A stretch of 52,432 bases of DNA, taken from positions 1-52,432 of the IMG/VR virus record IMGVR_UViG_3300025096_003559. One strand, given 5' to 3'. Shown here in pieces: positions 36,965-45,009 of this stretch (positions are counted from its first letter, which is position 1; the number at the start of each line of letters is the position of its first letter). The position numbers were made by a program, and so were the translations under genes. The notes beneath the pieces are model-generated. The model worked only from the letters and a program-made list of their open reading frames with translations, was not told the DNA's origin and searched no databases. This DNA comes from a virus.

Positions 36965-38431
36965 CTAAATACTCTTTTCATGTGTGTCTAAAGTTCTGTG
37001 TCCCAAATCTTGTTGGAGCAATTTGCCTGAGTAATATGTATCGAATACTCGACACACAATATTAGTGAACCGCCGACCAAATTCGCTTAAGTGAATGGCG
37101 TCATCTGTAAAGCTTATAATACCATCTTTGTCAAGCACTTTTAAATCGCTTAATTCATCATGAAAATATTGAGCAAAAGATATATCATGCTCCAATTCCA
37201 GTCTTTTAATGTCTACTTCAAAATAATTGCGTAATTTTTGAATAACGTCTTTACGAATAAGATCGTCATTAGTCAGAGCATGTCCGCGATAAACTGGGAA
37301 AATTCCCTTTTCGACAGCGCTCACGTAATCTTCCATATCATAATAATTTTGAAAATAATTATTGGATATTGTGCTCTCACTGCTTATACCAAAACCAATT
37401 ATATTGGTATATTCTCCTGGTGTGACGCCAAGTGAATTCCAGTGCATCTTTTGTTCTTTCATAGCTTCGACCACTTTATCGGTTGACTTGGCAAAATGAT
37501 CGTATCCAGTGCGAACATAGTTCCCTGTTTGTAATACCCCAAGTGCCTCTTCAAACAATATCTTTCTTTCAGAGAAGTCAGGCAGTCTATTGGGGCGAGA
37601 GTCCTTTCCATCCATCATGAGTTTCTGGTGGGGGGCAAACTGTGGCGAATAGTGTAAGAAGTTCAAACATATGCGATCTGGACCAAGCCTTAGACACTCT
37701 TCCGCAGTCCTGCGTATCGTATCAGGAGTCTGATGTGGTAAGCCACATATAATATCAAAATTAACACCGTTTGGAAACAAGTTTTTGATTTCTGGCGTGA
37801 GTAGGTTATCAATCAGTTCTGGGGGCTGTACTCTATTTATTGCTTTCTGAACCTTTAAATCAAAGTCTTGTATTCCTAAAGAGATTCTATTTATTCCCTT
37901 TTTGTGATAATATCTTAATCGTTCCCTTTTTACTCTGCGCGGATCTACCTCAATTGCGAATTCATCCAGATCGTGTAAATTAACGAATTTGCTCAACTTA
38001 TCGCATAAAATATCAAACTCAGGCTCCTCAATAAAGGTAGGCGAGCCTCCTCCAAGATGCACTTCCTTAATAAACAAGGCTATATTATTATCATTTATAA
38101 ATTGTGCAAACAAATCAATCTCTTTATACAAAATATTTAAATAATCTTTTACCTTATTATAGCTCTTTGTAATCGACATGTGACAAGTACAAAAGTAGCA
38201 AAGTTGTTGGCAATATGGAATATGTATATACAATAGGGCACGCTGTGCATTTGACTCTTTAGCAAGTGATTTTAGCACATCTCTAGGCTCTTTGTCTTGA
38301 TGTGTAAGTGACCAAAATCTCTTATGAGGGTACTGAGTGTACATAAATGCAGAAGTGCCATATTGTTTTACCAAATCGTCCATCCGAATCTGCTCTTTAA
38401 TTTTCTGGCTTTTGTTTTTTTTAAAAATCAT
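36965..38431 (-). CDS. HemN-like radical SAM protein, 488 aa
   Basis: This aligns by eye with E. coli HemN (oxygen-independent coproporphyrinogen III dehydrogenase) over nearly its whole length, including a matching N-terminus and a C-terminal HemN domain (NIVCRVFDTYY). Conserved features are YIHIPYC (Tyr68, His70), the four-Cys cluster motif Cys74/78/81/83, LGGGSP (127-129), IEVDPR (Glu161), LGIQDF and GLPHQTP. In E. coli the SAM2/substrate site has Phe310-Gln311; here the aligned pair is Ser333-Leu334. So the overall fold is HemN-like, but the normal reaction is doubtful. It overlaps the dioxygenase gene by four bases (ATGA). It may serve a different radical reaction in the sugar pathway, or heme supply. 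Confidence 0.8.
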   Translation of the reverse strand: MIFKKNKSQKIKEQIRMDDLVKQYGTSAFMYTQYPHKRFWSLTHQDKEPRDVLKSLAKESNAQRALLYIHIPYCQQLCYFCTCHMSITKSYNKVKDYLNILYKEIDLFAQFINDNNIALFIKEVHLGGGSPTFIEEPEFDILCDKLSKFVNLHDLDEFAIEVDPRRVKRERLRYYHKKGINRISLGIQDFDLKVQKAINRVQPPELIDNLLTPEIKNLFPNGVNFDIICGLPHQTPDTIRRTAEECLRLGPDRICLNFLHYSPQFAPHQKLMMDGKDSRPNRLPDFSERKILFEEALGVLQTGNYVRTGYDHFAKSTDKVVEAMKEQKMHWNSLGVTPGEYTNIIGFGISSESTISNNYFQNYYDMEDYVSAVEKGIFPVYRGHALTNDDLIRKDVIQKLRNYFEVDIKRLELEHDISFAQYFHDELSDLKVLDKDGIISFTDDAIHLSEFGRRFTNIVCRVFDTYYSGKLLQQDLGHRTLDTHEKSI

Positions 38432-39243
38432 AACCGCTTATCCTTCTTTAAATGTATTTCTTTTCTTTTTGCATTTTTGCCTACAAGATAGTCCTCACCT
38501 TTGGTGATATAACAGCAAGAATACCATGGTCTAGATCTGTTGGAATTGTTTGGATAAGAGCCATGGATACAATGACCATGTAGAATCACAACAGAATTAC
38601 CCGGAATTATAACGTCTGTCTTTTTATCAAGATATTCTTCTGGAATCTCGCAGTCGCTTCCTGGGTTTGAGCCTGGATCTTCTCTAAAACTTTTTCGAGG
38701 AGATGCGTCCTGTAAGCCCACTTTATTGCTGCCAGGATATACGTATATCGTTCCATTTTCCACATCTGTATCTCTTAAAAACCAATTGATTGTAATATAT
38801 TCACCCTTTTTATCTCCTGGGTACCACCCGTCTTGATGGGGTAGCCATGCTTGGGAGGAATACGAAGAAAGGGCTTCCTTAAAAATAAATTGGCTACTTA
38901 GTCCTATAACTTCTTTTTCTTGTAAACGTTCTAATATTGCAACTATATCAGGGTGTTTCATAACATATTGTGAAAATTCAACAGTTTCTTGAATTTCTTC
39001 TATGGTTAGATCTGACTTAACTCTTTCATCTTGGGTGTGTAGATCTTCATATCGGTCTGGATTTATAATTGCCGCAAAATCTCTATTTGCATGTCTTCTT
39101 ATATATTGATTGTATGTGCGTGCTTCTTCGGCAGTGAATACATCGTTAACTATTAAATAACCATTTTCTCTATAAAATAAAATTTGTTCTTCTGTTAATG
39201 GAGAACGTTCTTTAGATGTTTTCTTTAGTGCATGTTGTGTCAT
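38428..39243 (-). CDS. Phytanoyl-CoA dioxygenase (PhyH)-like Fe(II)/2-oxoglutarate oxygenase, 271 aa
   Basis: A PhyH-type oxygenase. The N-terminal part has the F-Y-x-E-N-G-Y-L-I-V-x-D-V-F opening (about 23-36), a common start of this family. The iron ligands are visible as PHQDGWY (His136 and Asp138) and HCIHGSYPN (His227), and the 2-oxoglutarate salt bridge is likely from an Arg in NRSRPWY (236 or 238). The length, 271 residues, is normal. The family hydroxylates or oxidises diverse small molecules, with sugar and lipid oxygenases among them. It is coupled on both sides: four-base overlap with the HemN-like gene and with the epimerase gene. It probably modifies a carbon in the cluster's product, but the substrate is not known. 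Confidence 0.85.
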   Translation of the reverse strand: MTQHALKKTSKERSPLTEEQILFYRENGYLIVNDVFTAEEARTYNQYIRRHANRDFAAIINPDRYEDLHTQDERVKSDLTIEEIQETVEFSQYVMKHPDIVAILERLQEKEVIGLSSQFIFKEALSSYSSQAWLPHQDGWYPGDKKGEYITINWFLRDTDVENGTIYVYPGSNKVGLQDASPRKSFREDPGSNPGSDCEIPEEYLDKKTDVIIPGNSVVILHGHCIHGSYPNNSNRSRPWYSCCYITKGEDYLVGKNAKRKEIHLKKDKRL

Positions 39244-40190
39244 TTTATATTTTCCTTATACCACTGTAATGTGGCTTCAATTCCTTCTTCTAGTGTATAT
39301 AATGGTTGCCACCCTAATTTTTCTTTAGCGTAAGAGCAGTCTAAAAAAAGCGATGTTGGAATAGTTGGTTTAGATAAATCATGTACAACTTCTAATGTTT
39401 TATCTGAAAGTTCGACAATCTTGTGTACCAAGTCTTTTATCTTTACGCCTTGTCCGAGTCCTACATTAAATAGTTCAAAATTATTTTCTTGTTTTGCCAC
39501 TGTAGCATCGATAAAGTTTAACAGATCGGCAATATACAATAAGTCTCTTGCCTCTTCTCCAGAACCCCAGACTCTTACTGTACCGTCCTTGGAGGTCATG
39601 ACTTTGGTGATTGTCGCGCCAAAGACATGTGATTTTTCTAAATCATATTTATCGTGTGGACCGTAAATGTTTGAATGACGAATTGCAGTAAATTTTGTTT
39701 TACCTAGATTAGCATAAAATTTACACATATTTTCAAGATATACCTTCGTATGACCTGGACCATAGTAAAAAGGTAAAATCTCATCAGAGGGATTGAAGTC
39801 TGTTTCCTTAACAGCCGTTTCTGATTTTTGATACATGATGGTGCAACTAGGAAATATAAAATGCTCTACTTCCTGTTCAAACGCCTCTCTGAACAAAAGC
39901 GAGTTCATTACAGCATTATTGGTTACATGAATATATGGTTTTGATGTAATATCTTTTGCACCCGTGGTGGTTGCTGCGAATTGTAAAACTATATCCACAC
40001 CTCTCATGACTCTTTTTACATCGGCTTGCTCTCGTAAGTCCGCCCGTACCCACTCAACATTAAATTTATTATCTGGCTCTGATTTAAAGTGGGTGGCTCT
40101 TATTACATATTCTTTTTTGTTATAGAATCTCTCTAAAACATTCTTGCCAATAAATCCATTGGCTCCGCATATTAATATTTTCTTAGACAT
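39240..40190 (-). CDS. NAD-dependent epimerase/dehydratase-like protein, 316 aa
   Basis: Extended SDR with the glycine motif CGANGFIGKN (8-17) and a late DLLYIADLLNFIDA segment typical of sugar epimerases. The start at ATG 40188-40190 is preferred to the longer frame beginning at 40229, because the NAD-binding strand then begins at once, as in the family, and because this ATG overlaps the previous stop by eight bases. The catalytic Tyr-x-x-x-Lys is not normal: the Lys is in GPGHTK (Lys149), but the position four residues earlier is Pro145; tyrosines lie at 142 and 143. Members make GDP-fucose and related nucleotide sugars. Whether this one works by the usual mechanism needs checking. Overlaps the PhyH-like gene by four bases. 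Confidence 0.75.
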   Translation of the reverse strand: MSKKILICGANGFIGKNVLERFYNKKEYVIRATHFKSEPDNKFNVEWVRADLREQADVKRVMRGVDIVLQFAATTTGAKDITSKPYIHVTNNAVMNSLLFREAFEQEVEHFIFPSCTIMYQKSETAVKETDFNPSDEILPFYYGPGHTKVYLENMCKFYANLGKTKFTAIRHSNIYGPHDKYDLEKSHVFGATITKVMTSKDGTVRVWGSGEEARDLLYIADLLNFIDATVAKQENNFELFNVGLGQGVKIKDLVHKIVELSDKTLEVVHDLSKPTIPTSLFLDCSYAKEKLGWQPLYTLEEGIEATLQWYKENIK

Positions 40191-40884
40191 CACATGTCTC
40201 TTTTGGTTTAAATTCTTCTGGTCTTCCATCGATGACTAGCTCATAGTTATAAGAATTCGTTTCATATTCTTCATAAATTTTAGAGGCGACAAATGATGGC
40301 TCAAGTCCATATGTATATTCCGACACTGTTTTAATTCTAGTGGGATAAACATTAAACACCCGAATATTGTTCTCAGAAGCTTCTAATCTTAAACTTTGTG
40401 AGAATCCTCGTAAACCCCACTTAGTTGCAGAATGTATGCTTCGTAACATTTTAGGTTCTATTCCCACAATTGAATTGATATTAATAATTGCTCCAGGCGA
40501 ATTTCTAGATATTATCGGGTAAATTTTATTAGTTAAAATAATTGGAGAGATAAGGTTCACCGATAGGCTTAAATTAATCTGTTCTTCTGTCATTTCCTGA
40601 AGTGGTTGCCCATAACAGGGAATCGCAGCATTATTGACCAGAACACAAATATTGTGCAAATCTGAAGAACGTGTCAATTGCTCAATTGTATCCTGATCCC
40701 TGAGATCTCCTTTAATGGTACAAATGACATTATCAACTTTCCTTCTTGCAAGTTCAATTTTTTCTGTGTTCCTGCCGTGAATAATAACTCCATAGCCGTT
40801 TTCTGAAAATTTTTGTGCAATTGCTAATCCCAAGCCCTTGCTCGATGCAGTAACTAATATGTTTTTATTGATATCTTGCATCAT
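40183..40884 (-). CDS. Short-chain dehydrogenase/reductase with His in place of the active-site Tyr, 233 aa
   Basis: A classical SDR with NILVTASSKGLGLAIA (TASxGxG cofactor site, 8-23), NNAA at 84-87, an IINSIVG strand with Ser138, and the catalytic motif. The motif reads H-S-A-T-K (His151 to Lys155) where family members have Y-x-x-x-K. The codon is CAT, one base from TAT. The rest of the protein is intact and well formed, with the length expected. It may be an inactive reductase, a sugar-binding relative, or use another proton donor. It overlaps the B12 radical SAM gene upstream by about 20 bases and the epimerase gene downstream by eight. The start could be either of two adjacent ATGs (40882-40884 or 40879-40881). 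Confidence 0.8.
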   Translation of the reverse strand: MMQDINKNILVTASSKGLGLAIAQKFSENGYGVIIHGRNTEKIELARRKVDNVICTIKGDLRDQDTIEQLTRSSDLHNICVLVNNAAIPCYGQPLQEMTEEQINLSLSVNLISPIILTNKIYPIISRNSPGAIININSIVGIEPKMLRSIHSATKWGLRGFSQSLRLEASENNIRVFNVYPTRIKTVSEYTYGLEPSFVASKIYEEYETNSYNYELVIDGRPEEFKPKETCDV

Positions 40885-42889
40885 TTCCGAAAGGATTTCT
40901 TTCGGACCCCTCTATATCAACTTTAATATTACTGTCACCAACCGTACACTCATATAGGTATGCACCCTTTTTATTACACCACCAGACAACCTTCTCACAC
41001 CATTCTTCCCAGGAATTCCATGTATCCACCGTTCGATCAATAAAATGAGTATAGTCTCCTTTCAACAAACGAGCTTTATTACCACTCATAATAGTATCAT
41101 ATATTTCTAAAATATTATAGTCCAATACGATTTCTAGCTTATCATTTTTATTTGGAAGTTTGATAAGAGACTTATTTAAGAGAACTGCCTGATCAATTAT
41201 TTCTTCGCTGTCTTCGACGCCGTTCTGTCTTAAAGCTTCGCACAAAATATTTTTAGCATCATTATAGAACTCTTCAATTTCTCCACCCGTTACCACTTCA
41301 ATAAAAGCTAACTCATCAGGGGGCCAATAAATATTAAGCCACTCTTTAGAAGGGCAAAATTCAGGACCGCCCAACTGCATGTCTTTTGCATGTTGATAAA
41401 ATCTTTTTTGTATCTTGCAAAGTGCAGAATCAGAATCAAAATCAAAGTTCATGAAGGCATCGAATATTACTCTGTAGTCAACATCAAAAACTGAATTTGC
41501 TATAGTGATAGGAATCTGGAATATTTTGTTAAAATACAAAAAACCGACTATTGAGGCAAAATAACGAGCCCTTACCCAATCCTCACCATTCATGGTTTTT
41601 GTTCCGACCACCATTTGTTGGGATTCAGAAACTTCTTCTGTCTCTAGAGTTCCATGGATATTTATGATGTCAGACTCAACAACTTGTATTTGATACTTTT
41701 CCATATACTCTGGGTTGGCCATTTCTGTATTAGGAAGTATTGATAGATTATTGAACTGAATCCTATTGTGCTGCCCTCTTTCAATCAAATTGACAGTTCC
41801 TTCTATAAAGCTTTCATATGTCTCTTTAGGCAGACCTAATATCAAATCGGAAAAAGTTTTGATACCGTCATGTGTAAATTTTCTTTGAAGTTCAAAAAAG
41901 TGATCTAGCTTTATGTTGTGTCGTTTAATGGCTTTTAGCGTAGGCTTGTGAACAGACTCAAACGCAATCAAAACACCCTTTGATAAGCCGGAAGTTGCTA
42001 AAAGTTTCTGCACTTCGTAAGAAGAGGCAGAGTTATTTTTTGTATTTTGCACAGATAGGGCATGTGGATATCCAAACTTCTTTTTGTTATCAGCAAATCT
42101 TTTGGTGATAGAGTAGTCGCGATCTTTATACATTCCAAAATTTGCATCACAACAGAATATAAATTCTATCTTATTTTTAGAAAACCAATCTGCTTCCAAA
42201 AATAAACGATCTTCTAAGCTGTATTTTTGAACCTTCTTTTTGAACCCTACACCCCAGTCACAATATGCACATGAAAAAGGACACCCTCGATTTGTCTCCC
42301 ATAAACCTATCCACTTTTCACTAGGATTATTTTTGATTAGATTGTCAAAATAACCTTCCAAGAAAGGCGAAGGAATTTCATTCATATCCTTAATTCTCTC
42401 ACACTGAGGGTTTGTTATGAAGTTACCCTTTTCATTTCTATAGGTTATCGATGGAACATTGCTCCATTCCTTGTTATGAAAATTATTTAAGAGATCAGCA
42501 AAAACCCTTTCGCCTTCTCCAATTGCAGCAATGTCGATAAAATCATATTTTTGAAGATATTTGTCTGTCTCGTTATCTGGAGCGTGACACCCCCCAAAAA
42601 CAATTAAGCAATTAGGATTCACGACTTTAAGTTGCTTGGCAATTGCTAAAGATAAATTGTGATTCCACACATATGTGCTAAAAGCGGCGATGTCGGCGTC
42701 TTTAAGATGCTCAACGGCATCTCGAACTTTGGTGCGCTTATAAATCGGATCTAAAAATTCAAATTTGTCAAATCCAGAAACGTGAACAGAGGCATAAGAA
42801 TATAAAAATCCCAAAGAGAGGGGCAAATAATTTTGACCAGAAAAACTATTGTTAATCTGTATCATGCCGACTTTAATATTAGTTGCCAA
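40865..42889 (-). CDS. B12-binding-domain radical SAM protein, 674 aa
   Basis: The N-terminal 190 residues resemble a B12-binding domain (VGMIQINNSFSGQN, AAFSTYVWNHNLS, CLIVFGGCHAPDNETD, IGEGERVFADLL). The radical SAM cluster motif is Cys203, Cys207, Cys210 (RGCPFSCAYC) and is followed by a full barrel and a long C-terminal part of more than 300 residues with no recognised domain. The start is TTG at 42887-42889, supported by an AAGGAGA Shine-Dalgarno about seven bases upstream; the alternative ATG, eight codons later, has no such site. No DxHxxG loop is seen. It shares its design with two other proteins in the cluster but is longer. The substrate is unknown; C-methylation or another radical step on a sugar or alkyl chain is possible. 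Confidence 0.85.
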   Translation of the reverse strand: MATNIKVGMIQINNSFSGQNYLPLSLGFLYSYASVHVSGFDKFEFLDPIYKRTKVRDAVEHLKDADIAAFSTYVWNHNLSLAIAKQLKVVNPNCLIVFGGCHAPDNETDKYLQKYDFIDIAAIGEGERVFADLLNNFHNKEWSNVPSITYRNEKGNFITNPQCERIKDMNEIPSPFLEGYFDNLIKNNPSEKWIGLWETNRGCPFSCAYCDWGVGFKKKVQKYSLEDRLFLEADWFSKNKIEFIFCCDANFGMYKDRDYSITKRFADNKKKFGYPHALSVQNTKNNSASSYEVQKLLATSGLSKGVLIAFESVHKPTLKAIKRHNIKLDHFFELQRKFTHDGIKTFSDLILGLPKETYESFIEGTVNLIERGQHNRIQFNNLSILPNTEMANPEYMEKYQIQVVESDIINIHGTLETEEVSESQQMVVGTKTMNGEDWVRARYFASIVGFLYFNKIFQIPITIANSVFDVDYRVIFDAFMNFDFDSDSALCKIQKRFYQHAKDMQLGGPEFCPSKEWLNIYWPPDELAFIEVVTGGEIEEFYNDAKNILCEALRQNGVEDSEEIIDQAVLLNKSLIKLPNKNDKLEIVLDYNILEIYDTIMSGNKARLLKGDYTHFIDRTVDTWNSWEEWCEKVVWWCNKKGAYLYECTVGDSNIKVDIEGSERNPFGNDARYQ

Positions 42890-43823
42890 GCCTATTCTCC
42901 TTATACCATTCTATTACTTCTTTTATTCCATCTTCTATAGAAATAGTTGGAGCGAATCCCATGTCCTTTGCCCTTTCTATATTAAGTATTCTCATCTTAT
43001 CGCCAGTTATTTTATCTTTATCCCAGAAAACATCGGGCGGATTATCAATATTGCTTAAAATTATTTCCACAAGCTGCTTTATTGAGTGTCCAGTACCACT
43101 ACCAAGATTTATAGGTCGAAGCGGTCCTGGTGAATTTTCCATAGCAATGATCATCCCCCTTGCAATATCGCTACTATGTATGAAATCTCTAATATTAGAA
43201 CCGTCACCCCATACAACTAAGGGGTTAATTCCACTTAAAGCCTTTTTTATAAGAGATGGCACAACCATGGCTTCATCAGAATCAAAATCATCATAAGGAC
43301 CATATGTATTTGCCGGTCTTACAATAGTGATGTCATCCCAGCCATACTCTATCTGATACGCTTCGGCTTGCAACTCACCCATTCGTTTTGCCCAGCCTGC
43401 GAATTTATCATTTTTAGATGGATAAGTTTGCCATACGTCGTCTTCGTGAGAAATTTCCGAAGGTGCGTAGACACCGAGAGTGCTTGTATAGAGATATTTT
43501 TTGACGCCGCGCTCCTTAGCTGCTCGCATTAAGTTTGTATTAAAAAGCAGCATTGGGACAAAACAACTTGCTGGGCGCTCTTTCATTGTTTTGGGAGAGC
43601 CCTTGGAACATAATAAGTTAAAAACATAGTCCATTCCATCACAAGATGCTAAACAGTTCTCATAGTTTGTAAGGTCAAGCTGTAGATTGCGAATCTGTGG
43701 GTTGTCAGAATCTTTTAAATCTGCCACTGTAACTATAGAGCCCTTTTCTAAGAGAAGATCCACCAACTGTTTACCTATAAGACCGTTGCCGCCCGCAATC
43801 AATATCTGCTTGCCCTTAAACAT
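42879..43823 (-). CDS. NAD-dependent epimerase-like protein with Ala at the catalytic Tyr position, 314 aa
   Basis: Extended SDR with the glycine motif AGGNGLIGKQ (10-19) and typical later parts: LYTSTLGVYAP (111-121), VRPANTYGPYDDFDSD and a WGDGSNIRDFIHSSDIA stretch. The motif that would be Y-G-W-x-K reads A-G-W-A-K (Ala142 to Lys146). The codon is GCA, so this is not a one-base change from Tyr. Related GWAKRMGEL-type proteins are, I believe, widespread, so the change may be a family feature. It could act as an epimerase, a reductase or a pseudo-enzyme. It overlaps the radical SAM gene by 11 bases and the ColD-like aminotransferase-fold gene upstream by eight, in the same coupled run. Confidence 0.75.
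   Translation of the reverse strand: MFKGKQILIAGGNGLIGKQLVDLLLEKGSIVTVADLKDSDNPQIRNLQLDLTNYENCLASCDGMDYVFNLLCSKGSPKTMKERPASCFVPMLLFNTNLMRAAKERGVKKYLYTSTLGVYAPSEISHEDDVWQTYPSKNDKFAGWAKRMGELQAEAYQIEYGWDDITIVRPANTYGPYDDFDSDEAMVVPSLIKKALSGINPLVVWGDGSNIRDFIHSSDIARGMIIAMENSPGPLRPINLGSGTGHSIKQLVEIILSNIDNPPDVFWDKDKITGDKMRILNIERAKDMGFAPTISIEDGIKEVIEWYKENRLGN
42896..42902 (-). promoter_or_regulatory. Shine-Dalgarno deciding a TTG start
   Basis: The minus strand reads AAGGAGA, six bases before the TTG at 42887-42889. This supports TTG over the ATG eight codons downstream as the start of the 674-residue radical SAM protein. Confidence 0.6.
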
Positions 43824-45009
43824 AATTTAATTTCTCACATAGGCTTGTAATTTGTTGCTCTGTAAGGTCGGGATGGTTTCCAACATATAGTCCATTATCA
43901 TGAATATGGTTTGCAACATCAAGATTACCTATAGTTTTAAAATTATATTTTTTAAGATAGGGCTGTCTTGTCTGATTGCCGCCACCGGCTGTGCCGATTC
44001 TATGTTCAACCCCCTCTTGTTCCAAAACATCGCACACTCTTTCAATCGTAACTTGTGTAAATTTTTCAGTCGGTAAACTACCTCCTAAAGTATCAGGATT
44101 GATAATCAATGGAAGGGCAAAATTGCTGTTTCCTTCAGCCAGATAATTAGTAAAGTATTTGTCACTATTGAGGTTATCCAGCCATATTTGTAGATTTTTC
44201 TTTCTTATTTGAATATTTAAATCTAATCTTTTGATTTGTTTAAGTCCCAAAACAGCATTTAATTCTGCACTTCTCATATTATATCCTGGAACTGCAAACG
44301 TAAACAAAGGATTTAAGTCAGAAGAATAGTATTTTTGTTGTATCTTTTTCGACGCCTCTCTAGTCATGCCATGCGATCTAAACATCCTTGCCAATTGATA
44401 GATTTCTTCATTATTTGTACAAATCATACCTCCTTCAATAGTGGTCATATGATGCCCAAAATAAAAGGAAAAACATGACATGTCACCTATAGAACCAACT
44501 TTTTTTCCTTTGTATTTGGCACCATGCGCTTCACAGCAATCCTCGATTAATAATAATCCATTGTCTTTTGCTATTTTAATAATGCGTTCATTGATCCCAT
44601 TAAATCCCAAAGCATGAACCAAAACTATTGCTTTTGTATTTTCGTTAATTGCGGATTTAATATTTTCGTATGTAGCCGTCATCGTTTCCAATGCCACATC
44701 AACAAATACCGGCACAAATCCAGTATTTATTATCGAGGAAACATCTGATATCCACCCTATAGCGGGCACAATTACCTCACCGCTGGCTCCCTTTAATTCC
44801 CTGACTATGGCAGTCGTGATATAATTGGCGGACGCCCCAGAGCCAACCATAACACTATATTTGGTGCCAAGCCACTTAGACCAAACTTCTTCAAATTCGG
44901 CAACCTTTGGTCCGTTAGTAAATCGATTACTGTTTAAAATAAATTCTGCTAAGTGTTCTTTATCTTCTCGCGAGATGTTATCATTAATCAGCGGCCATTT
45001 AAAATTCAT
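43816..45009 (-). CDS. ColD/RfbH-type PLP-dependent 3-dehydratase (DegT/DnrJ family), 397 aa
   Basis: A DegT/DnrJ/EryC1-fold PLP protein. Most members carry an active-site Lys in an S-F-Y-x-x-K motif and act as aminotransferases. Here the motif is SFYFGHHMTTIEGG with His186 and His187 in place of the Lys. That is the mark of the sugar 3-dehydratases: ColD (GDP-4-keto-6-deoxymannose 3-dehydratase, about 388 residues) and RfbH/E1 of 3,6-dideoxyhexose pathways (about 437). The length, 397, is nearest ColD. The IEDCCEAHGAKYKGKKVGS segment (155-173) and the QTRQPYLKKY ending also fit. It would remove the C3 hydroxyl of a 4-keto-6-deoxy nucleotide sugar. The start has an AAGGAGAA Shine-Dalgarno and overlaps the previous stop as TAATG. 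Confidence 0.85.
   Translation of the reverse strand: MNFKWPLINDNISREDKEHLAEFILNSNRFTNGPKVAEFEEVWSKWLGTKYSVMVGSGASANYITTAIVRELKGASGEVIVPAIGWISDVSSIINTGFVPVFVDVALETMTATYENIKSAINENTKAIVLVHALGFNGINERIIKIAKDNGLLLIEDCCEAHGAKYKGKKVGSIGDMSCFSFYFGHHMTTIEGGMICTNNEEIYQLARMFRSHGMTREASKKIQQKYYSSDLNPLFTFAVPGYNMRSAELNAVLGLKQIKRLDLNIQIRKKNLQIWLDNLNSDKYFTNYLAEGNSNFALPLIINPDTLGGSLPTEKFTQVTIERVCDVLEQEGVEHRIGTAGGGNQTRQPYLKKYNFKTIGNLDVANHIHDNGLYVGNHPDLTEQQITSLCEKLNYV

Noticed and set aside
36965-38431. Simple assignment as coproporphyrinogen III dehydrogenase (HemN)
   Set aside because: The Phe-Gln pair of the second SAM site is replaced by Ser-Leu and the context is sugar metabolism, so only HemN-like is given.
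39240-40229. Longer start for the 316-residue epimerase-like protein
   Set aside because: The 13 extra residues are not part of the fold, and the ATG at 40190 starts right at the NAD-binding strand.
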